From positions 1 through 41,448 of the forward strand of contig CAJWZC010000026.1 of NCBI GenBank assembly GCA_913049915.1: a stretch of DNA of 41,448 bases. The letters are read 5' to 3'. A program made the position numbers and the translations under genes. Within the stretch, counting starts at the first letter, position 1, and every line of letters begins with the position of its first letter. The DNA is from an uncultured Colwellia sp. GTDB taxonomy: Bacteria > Pseudomonadota > Gammaproteobacteria > Enterobacterales > Alteromonadaceae. Below are positions 15,377 to 24,321 of the stretch, piece by piece. The notes below the pieces were generated by a model that was not told the origin of the DNA, did not search any database, and saw only the letters and a program-made list of their open reading frames with translations.

Positions 15377-18226
15377 GTGACGTTATCATTTTCTCCGCTT
15401 TTAAAACAACAGCAAATAACCCAGTGGCAAAACTTTGTCGAGCAACATAGCACAGTCTGTGATGTATTAGCTGATGAGCAACTTAACGCTTTTAAGCAAG
15501 CAATTACTTTAAGTGACTTTATTCTTAACAGTGCGTTACAAGCTCCTGAACTTGTTATTGAGCTTTTTAGAAAACCTAATAAAGAAGAGCTACCAGACTA
15601 TAAATCCCTATTGCTTGAGCAATTATCTGGTTGCATTGATGAAGCGCAGTTACATCGAATTATTAGACACTTTCGCTTACAACAAATGGTTAAAATTGCC
15701 CTTGATGATTTAGTCTTTAATATTAGTTTAGACATATCATTAAAGCGATTATCTTCGTTAGCGGATGAACTTATTTTAGCTAGCTTACAATGGCTCACTA
15801 ATTTTTGTCAGAAAAAATGGGGCATTCCTACCAATATTGAAGGAGAGCAGCAAATTTTACTGGTTTATGGCATGGGGAAACTCGGTGGTAAAGAGTTAAA
15901 CTTTTCTTCTGATATAGATTTAATTTTTACTTACCCTGAAAGTGGTGAAACTCAAGGATGTCGGCGTAGTATCGACAATCAGCAATTTTTTACCCGCTTA
16001 GCACAAAAACTTATTGCTTCACTACATCAAGTGACTTGTGATGGTTTTGCCTATCGAGTAGATATGCGATTACGCCCTTTTGGTGACAGCGGTCCACTGG
16101 TACTGACTTTCAATGCTATGGAAGATTATTATCAAGAGCAAGGACGTGATTGGGAACGTTATGCCATGTTGAAAGCGAGAGTTATTGGTGAATCAAAATA
16201 CCATGAACAGTTATCAAACATGCTCAGACCTTTTGTTTATCGTCGCTACATTGATTTTAGTGTCATTGATAGTTTGCGTCGTATGAAAATGATGATTGCT
16301 CAGGAAGTTCGGCGAAAGCAATTAGTCAATAATATTAAACTTGGGGCAGGCGGTATTCGCGAAATTGAATTTATTGTACAAGTATTTCAATTGATTCGAG
16401 GCGGACGGGTAAAAGAGCTACAACAGCGTAGTTTATTAACTGTTTTGCCAAAATTGGTTGAGTCTGGTGAAATTAATGAAGCAAATAAAGATGTGCTAGC
16501 AAACGCTTACCGCTTCTTAAGACGTGTAGAAAATATTATTCAGGCCATAGCTGACAAACAAACACAAACATTACCTGATAATGAACTTGATCAGCAGCGA
16601 TTATTAGCCGTACTCTGCATCTATAGCTGGCCTGACTTTCTCATGGAATTAGCCAAACATATGAGTGGCGTTCACCAAGAGTTTGATTTGCTTATTGGAC
16701 TTGATAGTCCAAATCATCAAGCAGCAGATGAACACTGGGTGACACTTTGGCATAGCCGATGGAGTGATGAAGAATCTATCGCTTGGTTGGATCAAGAAGC
16801 CCTTACTTGGCAAAGTAATAAGGTGTGGCAAATACTGTATGATTTTCGAGAAGATACAGGAAAACGTAGTTTAGGTAATCGGGGGCGACAGGTTTTAGAT
16901 AAATTAATTCCGTTACTTTTATGTCGTTTACAGAAAAATAAAATGGCAGAACAAGTGTTAGGTAGAGTTTTGCAAGTATTTAGTAAAATAGTGACACGTA
17001 CCGCTTATCTAGAGCTACTTTTTGAAAATGAAGGCGCGTTAAAGCAACTGATTCATTTATGCCAAGCTAGCAGTTGGGTAACTGATTATATTGCTAAATA
17101 TCCAATCTTACTTGATGAGCTTATTGATCCTAAGTTACTACATAATCCACCACAACTGTCTTCTTATGCGGTAGAGTTGCGTGAACGTATGCTAAGAATT
17201 CCTGAGGAAGATCTTGAAGCGCAAATGGAAGCACTTCGTCAGTTTAAACAATCGCAACAATTACGTATTGCTGCCGCTGAAATTGCTGATGTATTGCCGG
17301 TAGCACAAATCAGTGAGCACTTAACTGCTTTAGCTGAAGCGATTTTATCAGAAGTGATCAACCTTGCTTGGCAACAGGTAAGCGATCGTTTTGGCGTACC
17401 GACTTCTTGCTTAGATGGCTTTAAAGAAAAGGGTTTTGGCGTTATTGCTTATGGAAAAACTGGTGGGGTAGAGCTGGGTTATAGCTCAGATTTAGATTTA
17501 GTATTTGTTCATCATAGTCAGCTTGATGAAGTCACAACTGGAAGTAAATCAGTACCTGCAAGCCAGTTTTATATGAAGCTAGCGCAACGTATTATGCATA
17601 TTTTTAATACGCGTATGAATAGTGGGATTTTATACGAGTTAGATATGCGTCTCAGACCTTCAGGCAATTCAGGTTTGTTGGTAGTACATTTAAATACTTT
17701 TGCTCGATATCAGCATGAAGATGCCTGGACGTGGGAACATCAGGCTTTAGTTAGAGCCCGGATGATATTTGGTAATGATGAACTTCGCCAGCAGTTCGTC
17801 AATGTGCGACAAGATGTTTTATCTCAGGTAAGGGAGTTCAATAAACTCAAAAACGATATTATTACTATGCGGGAAAAAATGCGTAGTCATTTGGATAAAT
17901 CTACTGAATCTATCTTTGATATTAAGCAAGGCACGGGCGGTTTAGTTGATATTGAATTTCTTGCGCAGTTCCTGGTGCTTGCTCACACCAACCAGCATGA
18001 TGATTTAATGCTGTATTGTGACAATTTAGGAATATTCAAACGTTTATTGAAACTTGGATTGTTAGAAGAAGTAGAGCAGCAGCAGCTAAATAATATGTAT
18101 CAGAAACTCAGAGCGTTAGGACATCAAGCGACAATGCAAAATGCAGGACAATTAATTGATAGGGAAAAGGTAGTTGGGCAAAGTGCTATTAGTAATATCT
18201 GGATAAAGTACCTTGTTGATGATTAA
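15377..18226 (+). CDS. glnE: Glutamine synthetase adenylyltransferase/adenylyl-removing enzyme
   Basis: I choose the GTG at 15377, with AAGGA 6 bases upstream, giving 949 residues. The ATG at 15338 has no ribosome-binding site and lies inside a palindrome. GlnE adds AMP to glutamine synthetase and removes it, under control of PII and glutamine. Two nucleotidyltransferase domains are visible: the N-terminal adenylyl-removing domain with YGMGKLGGKELNFSSDIDL (about residues 165-185), and the C-terminal adenylylating domain with YGKTGGVELGYSSDLDL (about residues 691-710). Each keeps the DxD metal ligands. RRVENIIQ and helical linkers match the family. Length and motifs are complete. The gene is divergent from the PspA/DUF350 cluster and convergent with the TcpQ-like gene. 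Confidence 0.95.
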   Translation: MTLSFSPLLKQQQITQWQNFVEQHSTVCDVLADEQLNAFKQAITLSDFILNSALQAPELVIELFRKPNKEELPDYKSLLLEQLSGCIDEAQLHRIIRHFRLQQMVKIALDDLVFNISLDISLKRLSSLADELILASLQWLTNFCQKKWGIPTNIEGEQQILLVYGMGKLGGKELNFSSDIDLIFTYPESGETQGCRRSIDNQQFFTRLAQKLIASLHQVTCDGFAYRVDMRLRPFGDSGPLVLTFNAMEDYYQEQGRDWERYAMLKARVIGESKYHEQLSNMLRPFVYRRYIDFSVIDSLRRMKMMIAQEVRRKQLVNNIKLGAGGIREIEFIVQVFQLIRGGRVKELQQRSLLTVLPKLVESGEINEANKDVLANAYRFLRRVENIIQAIADKQTQTLPDNELDQQRLLAVLCIYSWPDFLMELAKHMSGVHQEFDLLIGLDSPNHQAADEHWVTLWHSRWSDEESIAWLDQEALTWQSNKVWQILYDFREDTGKRSLGNRGRQVLDKLIPLLLCRLQKNKMAEQVLGRVLQVFSKIVTRTAYLELLFENEGALKQLIHLCQASSWVTDYIAKYPILLDELIDPKLLHNPPQLSSYAVELRERMLRIPEEDLEAQMEALRQFKQSQQLRIAAAEIADVLPVAQISEHLTALAEAILSEVINLAWQQVSDRFGVPTSCLDGFKEKGFGVIAYGKTGGVELGYSSDLDLVFVHHSQLDEVTTGSKSVPASQFYMKLAQRIMHIFNTRMNSGILYELDMRLRPSGNSGLLVVHLNTFARYQHEDAWTWEHQALVRARMIFGNDELRQQFVNVRQDVLSQVREFNKLKNDIITMREKMRSHLDKSTESIFDIKQGTGGLVDIEFLAQFLVLAHTNQHDDLMLYCDNLGIFKRLLKLGLLEEVEQQQLNNMYQKLRALGHQATMQNAGQLIDREKVVGQSAISNIWIKYLVDD

Positions 18227-18228
18227 GC

Positions 18229-18245
18229 GCGATTAATAAAATCGC
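18229..18245. terminator. Small hairpin after glnE
   Basis: GCGATT and AATCGC pair around a five-base loop right after the glnE stop. There is no strong T-run, so it is only a weak terminator candidate between convergent genes. Confidence 0.3.
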
Positions 18246-18271
18246 TTGGTCATTTTCATTGCTAAGATAAA

Positions 18272-18970
18272 CTAATAATAACTGTTACCGGTAATAGAGA
18301 TGCATTCCTCATCCAGAAAGGGGTGAGGGCCACTTTCAATAACCACAATAGCGCGTTGACGATTACAAAAGAAAATAGAAAGGCCTGACTCAAAATGTCC
18401 TTCAACGGCTTTAGAAACTTGATAGGTGGTTTTTAAAATATCTTTTTCAATTCTAAATGGGTCTTTCACTATATAATCACGATTTAGCCACCAAATTAAA
18501 TCTATGCCATCCTTTTCAGTATACTCAGCTAGTTTTTGATTTAAGGTTTCACCAGTTCTAAAAGGTCTAGACTCGATACTGCCTCGCCAATTATCTTTAT
18601 AAGGGCGCACCACCATTTCTCTTGCTTGCAATATTTTAACTAAGTCACCTTTTGGGTCAGGCAAGTAAACTATATTATTACGAATCCTAGGACCGTTTCC
18701 ATTCATATCACCATGCAAATTTGCATAAAACTTAGATAAGCCAATAGCTGCCGCATTAGTTGACGTTCTTCCTTGTTGAAACTTTAACGCTTTGCCTTTC
18801 GTTTCTTGAACTTGAGTTTTTAAAGCCGGCTGAGTGTTTTGTTGTATATTTTCATCAACTTTTCCCAAGGATAAATCAAGTGAAAGTAAAAAGTCTTGGT
18901 TCGCTAAAAATATCACTGCTAATGCAGTAAGAAAAATTGCTAAAATAATATTCCGTAGCCAAAAGTTCAT
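18272..18970 (-). CDS. Single-pass membrane protein with a TcpQ-like C-terminal domain
   Basis: A 232-residue protein. An N-terminal hydrophobic helix (about residues 6-30) is a signal anchor, followed by a variable polar linker. The C-terminal 110 residues read FRTGETLNQKLAEYTEKDGI, then DLIWWLNRDYIVKDPFRIEK, and end with FFCNRQRAIVVIE. This resembles the TcpQ C-terminal domain found in type IV pilus and secretin-associated proteins: a 'gesL...L...W' helix, an aromatic strand, and a final 'NR.l.V' strand. No pilus or secretin genes are near, so the partner is unknown. It probably faces the periplasm. The gene has a 45-base convergent spacing to glnE. The domain call is by pattern and is moderate. 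Confidence 0.55.
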   Translation of the reverse strand: MNFWLRNIILAIFLTALAVIFLANQDFLLSLDLSLGKVDENIQQNTQPALKTQVQETKGKALKFQQGRTSTNAAAIGLSKFYANLHGDMNGNGPRIRNNIVYLPDPKGDLVKILQAREMVVRPYKDNWRGSIESRPFRTGETLNQKLAEYTEKDGIDLIWWLNRDYIVKDPFRIEKDILKTTYQVSKAVEGHFESGLSIFFCNRQRAIVVIESGPHPFLDEECISITGNSYY

Positions 18971-19128
18971 CAGTTAATTAACACCCTTGTTATCATCATT
19001 TTAATTATAGTGGAAGTTTAGGTAAAGAATAATATTTATACACATTATCAATTTATTTGAGTAAGACAAAATCTCAAGTTTATCATAGAAAAATAAATGC
19101 ACTGTAGTGTTGAAGCAATCATTTTACC

Positions 19129-20067
19129 TTATTTATATAATGAGACATCTTCTGGATTAGGTCTTGTTTTAAAACGTCTGTGTAGCCACATATATTGTTC
19201 AGGTTGTACTAGAATTTCGTTCTCTAATGTTTGATTTATTTTGATTAAATCTTGTTCATCATTATCAGTCGGAAAATTATCTAATGGTGGTGAAACTTCA
19301 ACGGTATAACCACTATCATCGGTATTTCTACGTGGAATCATCATAACTGTTTTAGTATTCTTTTTACGGGCAAAAATAAGCGTACCTGTAGTGGTAGCTG
19401 TTTCTTTTACTGCAAAAAAAGGCACAAATAAGCTTTGGTTACGCCCATAATCTTGATCGGGAAGATACGCACAAGCGTCTTTATTATGCAGGGCACGTAA
19501 TAAACCTCTTACATCGCGTTTTCCTAACATGTATTTATTAGAGCGACCTCGACCTTTATGCTGAAAAAACTCCATTAAATCATTATTATGAGGTCTATAA
19601 AAAACAACTAACGGATTATCTAATCCAGCACCACGCGCACACATTTCTAAACTTAAGTTATGCATTGATAAAAGAAGCACGCCGTTACCTTGTTTTTGTG
19701 CATCAGTTATATGGTGAGCCCCTATTACTCTTACTTTTCTCGCTACTCGCCAGTTTGGCCACCACCAACCCATACCTGTTTCAAATAGTGCGATACCGGT
19801 ATTCTCAAAATTTTTCTTTAGGATATGTTGAAGTTCTGACTCCTTTTTATCTGGAAAACATAAGCGTAAATTGGTCAATGCTACATGTTTTCGTTTTGAA
19901 GCCATCTTGAATATTAATCGACCTAACACACGGCCCATTGCGAGCTGTAGTTTGAAAGGTAACCAAGAAATACTATAAAGGATAAAAACACCCAGCCAAG
20001 TTAACCAGTACTTGGGTAGTAAAAAAGATAACTTGAAGTTAGGTTGTAACACTTTATTTTTGCTCAA
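19129..20067 (-). CDS. lpxL: Lipid A biosynthesis acyltransferase (LpxL/HtrB type)
   Basis: A 312-residue protein of usual family length. A membrane-associated N-terminal helix (WLTWLGVFILYSISWLPF) is followed by the acyltransferase core. HNLSLE (His136 to Glu141) is the HX4E catalytic motif; YLPDQDYG, VPFFAV and MIPRR are further conserved blocks, and the C-terminus has the conserved YMWLHRRFKTRP. Such enzymes transfer a secondary acyl chain to Kdo2-lipid IVA at the inner-membrane cytoplasmic face, completing lipid A. Whether this is LpxL or LpxM type is not decided by motif; overall sequence looks like LpxL. It is divergent from an LPS core glycosyltransferase, so both genes build LPS. Confidence 0.9.
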   Translation of the reverse strand: MSKNKVLQPNFKLSFLLPKYWLTWLGVFILYSISWLPFKLQLAMGRVLGRLIFKMASKRKHVALTNLRLCFPDKKESELQHILKKNFENTGIALFETGMGWWWPNWRVARKVRVIGAHHITDAQKQGNGVLLLSMHNLSLEMCARGAGLDNPLVVFYRPHNNDLMEFFQHKGRGRSNKYMLGKRDVRGLLRALHNKDACAYLPDQDYGRNQSLFVPFFAVKETATTTGTLIFARKKNTKTVMMIPRRNTDDSGYTVEVSPPLDNFPTDNDEQDLIKINQTLENEILVQPEQYMWLHRRFKTRPNPEDVSLYK

Positions 20068-20214
20068 TGTATTTTCTCTTAAACCTTTAATTTAATAATG
20101 CTTGATTATACGCAAGTTAGTTTGTCTTGGGCAATGAAGTTATTTACCACTTTAGGTTGGTTTTGCAGTAGAATAGCGACCAATAAATTAATAATTGGTA
20201 TTTGAGACTTTTTA

Positions 20215-21309
20215 ATGGAAGTAGTGGTTGGCCAAGAGTTAAGCAATACAGAAATTGAGCTTATCATTGGAAATTCAAAACGGAATTTTTCAGGTATTAC
20301 TTCAACGATGTTGCAGGTGGTAGCTTATCAAAAGGATATGATCCCGCTGCGTATCATGGGGAAGAATAACTTAACCGATACTCGCTTAGCTATCGGTTTT
20401 TGGCAAGTAGTAAAAATGTGCCAAAGCCCTCTCTCCAATGGTAAGTTCCGTGTTTTTCATGCTCGTCGTGTTGATGAAATGATTCAAGGCGTGGTATTAA
20501 AATATTTCTTTAGAGCTAAGATAAAGTTGGTTTTTAGTTCTGCCGCTCAACGTAAACGCGCTAAGTTTACTTGCTGGCTAATAAGACGTATGGATGCTGT
20601 TATTGCTATGTGTAAAGCTTCTGCTACCTATTTGGATAATCCGCCAAGTGCTGTTATCTATCATGGTGTTAATACAAACGCTTACAAGGCAAGTAAAGAT
20701 AAGCAACAAGCTTGGCAATCACTTGATTTATTACCTAATACCCTGGCAAAAGGTAAGCATGGTATTGCTATACTTGGGCGAGTAAGAAAACAAAAAGGTG
20801 TTCACCTATTTGTACAAAGCTGCATTGCTTTATTAAAGGACTACCCTGATTATACCGCTGTTATTGTTGGTGGTGTAGCGGCTAAGCATAAAAAATTCAG
20901 TCAAGAGTTACATGATAGTATCGAGCAGGCAGGTCTAGCTGAGCGTATAATTTTTGTTGGAGAGCAGGATTTTTCTGATATTCCAAAGATCTTTAGTAGT
21001 TTATCCCTTGTAGTAGCCTTAAGTGAAAAAGAAGGTTTTGGCTTAACTATTCTTGAAGCAATGAGTAGCGGCTCAGCAGTACTTGCTAGTGAAGCAGGCG
21101 CATGGCCTGAAGTTATTCGCGAAGGTATTGATGGGTATATTGTGCCAGTAAATGATTTAATGGCAGTAAAAGATAAAATGGCGTTATTATTGAGTGATGA
21201 AAAAAAACTTGTTCAAATGGGGCTATCAGGTCGTCAACGGGTTGAAGAACATTACTCCGCTGAACGAGAAGCAAAAGAGCTTACCAGCTTCATCAAAACA
21301 CTGGTCTAA
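20215..21309 (+). CDS. LPS core mannosyltransferase-like GT4 enzyme (LpcC type)
   Basis: A 364-residue GT4 enzyme. The N-terminal motif KRNFSGITSTMLQVVAYQKD and the block FRVFHARRVDEMIQGVVLKY, with KLVFSSAAQRKRAKFTCWLI and RRMDAVIAMCKASATYLDNP, match the LpcC group described from rhizobial LPS core synthesis. The C-terminal donor half contains GRVRKQKGVHLF and SEKEGFGLTILEAMSSGSAV, the conserved EX7E region. Rhizobial LpcC transfers mannose to Kdo of the inner core; here mannose is a prediction from the group, since GT4 donor specificity is hard to read. It is divergent from lpxL, consistent with a lipid A-core locus, and ends before a very strong bidirectional terminator shared with tolC. 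Confidence 0.8.
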   Translation: MEVVVGQELSNTEIELIIGNSKRNFSGITSTMLQVVAYQKDMIPLRIMGKNNLTDTRLAIGFWQVVKMCQSPLSNGKFRVFHARRVDEMIQGVVLKYFFRAKIKLVFSSAAQRKRAKFTCWLIRRMDAVIAMCKASATYLDNPPSAVIYHGVNTNAYKASKDKQQAWQSLDLLPNTLAKGKHGIAILGRVRKQKGVHLFVQSCIALLKDYPDYTAVIVGGVAAKHKKFSQELHDSIEQAGLAERIIFVGEQDFSDIPKIFSSLSLVVALSEKEGFGLTILEAMSSGSAVLASEAGAWPEVIREGIDGYIVPVNDLMAVKDKMALLLSDEKKLVQMGLSGRQRVEEHYSAEREAKELTSFIKTLV

Positions 21310-21489
21310 TTTTAATCATAGACCAGGTAAGCTTAGTAAACATTTAGCTAATCTCCATCACATATGTCGCTATATTAGACAAATAATCATATGTTTATTA
21401 TCTTGAGGACGAAGTGACACCTTCTTTGGATTAGGTATTTCCATTACATAAAATCGATTCTCTAGGGTCATTTAAGTTGTCAATGTAAA

Positions 21490-21526
21490 AAAAAGCCCTA
21501 AGCAATATTGTTGCTTAGGGCTTTTT
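21490..21526. terminator. Strong bidirectional intrinsic terminator
   Basis: A perfect 16-bp stem (left arm AAAAAGCCCTAAGCAA, right arm its complement) encloses a five-base loop and has A/T runs on both sides. It separates the LpcC-like gene from the convergent tolC. Confidence 0.92.
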
Positions 21527-21556
21527 AATACTTTAATCTGTTAGTTATAAAACAGA

Positions 21557-22915
21557 CTAGTTAGCTGCTATTAAACCAGAGTTGATAGCACTTATGTCTT
21601 CATCAGTAATAGTTCCTGCAGCACGTTTTAATAATAAAACGTTTTGGATATAAGCATAACGAGTTGTAGATAAATTACGTTTAGCATTATATAAATTCTG
21701 CGTGCTATCTAATACATCAACAATAGTACGCGTACCTACTTCAAAACCAGCTTCTGTAGCTTCAAGTGCTTTTTGAGCACTTAGTACTGATTGCTCAAAC
21801 GCTTTGATAGCTGAAATAGCGGCAATAACTGTATTATAAGCATTACGTGTAGTACGAACCACACCACGATGTGTTAAAGATAAGTCTTGGCTGGCAAGTA
21901 CAAAGCTATTTTGTGCTTTACGTACCGAACTTTGAATAGCACCACCAGAGTAAATTGGAATACTCAATTGCACGCCAAGAGAGTAACCATTAACACCAGG
22001 GGCATCTATAGTCGGGTTATCATTGAATGTTGATTCATCATCTTTACCGCTATAATTAGCACCAAAATCTAGCGTAGGATAATGACCAGAGCGGGCAATA
22101 TTAATATTATCCTGTGCTATATCAATACCTACCTTAGCGGTAATTAAATCTAGATTTTTAGCTTCAGCAGTGACTTGCCATTCATCGGCGCTATTTGGCG
22201 TAGGAGTACTAGTACTAAAACGGTCTGTATTTAAAACACTAACATTTTTAGGGTAGGTGTTCGTTATAACACGTAACTCTTCTTCGGCTTGGAAGATAGC
22301 ATTTTTTGCTCGAATCTCTTCTGTAACAGCACTATCAAATTGCGCTTGTGCTTCATAAACATCAGTAATAGCGGTTAAACCTACTGAGAAACGTTGTTTA
22401 GTTTGTTCTAGTTGACGCGCAATGGCATCTTTTTCTGCAGTAGCAAAAACTAAGTCATCTTTAGTGCTGAGTAAATCAAAGTAAGCCTTGGCAACACGGG
22501 TAATTAAATCTTGTTTAGCTACTTGGTAAGTCAAATCACTTTGATGAGCTGCTTTTTCTGCATTACCTAAACGTAACCAACTATCATGATGATAAAGTTG
22601 CATATTTAAGTTGGCGCCATACGTTAAGCTGGAAAACTCAGAGGTCCCTACATAAGCAGGCGAGTTCTCAGGAGTTTGGTAAGAATCTTGCTCACCAGTG
22701 TTATATCCAGCACTTGCCGTGATTTGTGGTAACAATATTGAGCGCGCTTGCACGATATCTTCTTTGACTATCATAAATTGTGCCTGTGCTTTAAGTACCA
22801 CAGGATCGTTTAATAGAGCTTGCTGATATACTGTTAATAAATCATCAGCTTGGGCATGTGTACTGCTAATGGCTGCAGTTATCGCTATAATTAGTGTGCT
22901 TAGTGTTTTATTCAT
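21557..22915 (-). CDS. tolC: TolC-family outer-membrane channel
   Basis: A 452-residue protein with a signal peptide ending AQA. Mature LLTVYQQALLNDPVVLKAQA is the canonical TolC N-terminus. The sequence shows the internal duplication of the family: two halves each with long helices and short strands, e.g. LEQTKQRFSVGLTAITDVYE and ALEATEAGFEVGTRTIVDVLD. The protein would form the trimeric exit duct for type I secretion and RND/MFS efflux. The divergent neighbour is nudF, exactly as in E. coli, so this is the housekeeping TolC rather than an accessory paralogue. AGGAA lies upstream of the ATG. A 47-base repeat element lies in the intergenic region. Confidence 0.95.
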   Translation of the reverse strand: MNKTLSTLIIAITAAISSTHAQADDLLTVYQQALLNDPVVLKAQAQFMIVKEDIVQARSILLPQITASAGYNTGEQDSYQTPENSPAYVGTSEFSSLTYGANLNMQLYHHDSWLRLGNAEKAAHQSDLTYQVAKQDLITRVAKAYFDLLSTKDDLVFATAEKDAIARQLEQTKQRFSVGLTAITDVYEAQAQFDSAVTEEIRAKNAIFQAEEELRVITNTYPKNVSVLNTDRFSTSTPTPNSADEWQVTAEAKNLDLITAKVGIDIAQDNINIARSGHYPTLDFGANYSGKDDESTFNDNPTIDAPGVNGYSLGVQLSIPIYSGGAIQSSVRKAQNSFVLASQDLSLTHRGVVRTTRNAYNTVIAAISAIKAFEQSVLSAQKALEATEAGFEVGTRTIVDVLDSTQNLYNAKRNLSTTRYAYIQNVLLLKRAAGTITDEDISAINSGLIAAN

Positions 22916-22941
22916 GAGTAAGGAATTCCTTGGACTACTCT

Positions 22942-22988
22942 TATACCTGTTCTATTTAAAAAGGCAGGATACAACCGGAACGGGTATA
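22942..22988. repeat. Short palindromic repeat related to the MITE-like element
   Basis: The ends TATACCTGTTC and GAACGGGTATA are near-perfect inverted repeats. The first 40 bases match the left end of the 27886-28152 element at about 26 positions. It lies between tolC and nudF and may be a shortened copy. Confidence 0.5.
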
Positions 22989-23096
22989 TGCTTTATTTAT
23001 TGATATTCGCTGATAGGGTATCCTACATGGATTTTTAAATTAACCAAATAAAATAACTGTTTACTAGTGTAACAAATTATTATTAAAAAGAGACAA

Positions 23097-23744
23097 ATGA
23101 TGAAAAATGATATGAACAAGCCGTTATCAATGTTGAAATTCAATAATGAACAGGTATCAGTGCACTCTATTAAAACTAAGTATCAGGGTTTTTTTAAGAT
23201 GAATGAATACTCACTACAACACAAGCTTTTCTCAGGAGAACAAAGTCAGCTATTCACCCGCGAAATATTTGAACGTGGTGATGCTGTGGTTGTTATGCCC
23301 TACGATGCAAAATTAGATAAGTTGTTGTTGATTGAGCAATTTCGACCTGGCGCCTTAAGGGGGGATGACAGCCCTTGGTTATTAGAGTTTATTGCTGGAA
23401 TGTTTGATGCTAATGAAAGCCCTATTGAGGTAGCAATACGAGAAGCTAAAGAGGAAGCTGATTTAACGCTTCGCAGTAATGATCTAGTCCCTATTATGCA
23501 ATACCTCTCTAGTCCTGGCGGCATGAGTGAGCGTATTCATCTATATTTAGCGTATTTTAACAGTGATAAAGTTGAAACAGGGGCAGTTTATGGCTTACCT
23601 GAAGAAAATGAAGACATCTTGCTACATCTAGTCAGTCGAACTCATGCTCTAGATTTATTAGCTCAAGGTAAAATCACTAACGCAGCCACAATTATCGGGT
23701 TACAATGGCTGGCAATGAACTACCAATCGCTCTTTATTAAATAA
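23097..23744 (+). CDS. nudF: ADP-ribose pyrophosphatase (Nudix)
   Basis: A 215-residue protein. The Nudix box runs GMFDANESPIEVAIREAKEE then ADL, giving GX5EX7REXXEE; the usual glycine in the last part of the box (EExG) is Asp here. The catalytic glutamates (REAKEE) are all present. Upstream, VVVMPYDAKLDKLLLIEQFR is the family core, and SSPGGMSERIHLYLA is the NudF-specific loop. The enzyme splits ADP-ribose into AMP and ribose-5-phosphate. It is the first gene of nudF-yqiB-cpdA-yqiA-parE, the E. coli order. Several start ATGs are close together (23097, 23100, 23112); the first follows GAGA. Confidence 0.92.
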   Translation: MMKNDMNKPLSMLKFNNEQVSVHSIKTKYQGFFKMNEYSLQHKLFSGEQSQLFTREIFERGDAVVVMPYDAKLDKLLLIEQFRPGALRGDDSPWLLEFIAGMFDANESPIEVAIREAKEEADLTLRSNDLVPIMQYLSSPGGMSERIHLYLAYFNSDKVETGAVYGLPEENEDILLHLVSRTHALDLLAQGKITNAATIIGLQWLAMNYQSLFIK

Positions 23745-23808
23745 TACAAGTATTAAAGGTACAAGTACTTTAGGTAGTCATTCTTACAATGATGGTTAAG
23801 AGGCACTC

Positions 23809-24303
23809 ATGAGTTTTTTCCCTAATAGGACATTGGTTAACGGCACTAGAAAAAATTATCGTCCTAATTTAGTTAGTTTGATGACCTTGTGTGCGAACAA
23901 CTATATGTTATTACTTAAAGTCTTGGCGAGTAAAACCGCGCTCGGAGAAACACGTCATTTTTTTATCAGTGATTTTCTCGTATATAGTGTAACGATAAAG
24001 GAAGTCACTCCCTATACCTCGGTCATTAGCTTTGAGCAAGAAAGCTTAAGTTATTCACTTAAAAACATTCCAGGCATTGTTGTCAGCGCGTTACATCCTC
24101 GTATGACTATTCGTTTATATCATGATGCTCGAATGGCTGAAGTATTGTCTACGCAAGATATCAGGCAAGTGAAACCGCGCTACGATTACCCAAATAGTCA
24201 AATGCATCAGCAAGATGAAAAGCAGCAAACGAATCAATTTTTAAATGAATGGTTACATCTCTGTTTGCGTTTAGGGCAAGTAAATCTTGAGTTGCAATAC
24301 TAA
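23809..24303 (+). CDS. yqiB: DUF1249 protein YqiB
   Basis: A 164-residue soluble protein recognised from its C-terminal block YDYPNSQMHQQDEKQQTNQF and LNEWLHLCL, highly conserved in DUF1249. Also RPNLVSLMTLCANNYMLLLK near the start. Its function is unknown. It lies between nudF and cpdA, 64 bases after nudF and 18 bases before cpdA, matching the order in E. coli and relatives. GAGGC precedes the ATG. Confidence 0.9.
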   Translation: MSFFPNRTLVNGTRKNYRPNLVSLMTLCANNYMLLLKVLASKTALGETRHFFISDFLVYSVTIKEVTPYTSVISFEQESLSYSLKNIPGIVVSALHPRMTIRLYHDARMAEVLSTQDIRQVKPRYDYPNSQMHQQDEKQQTNQFLNEWLHLCLRLGQVNLELQY

Positions 24304-24321
24304 TTTATGAAGTATTAACTA

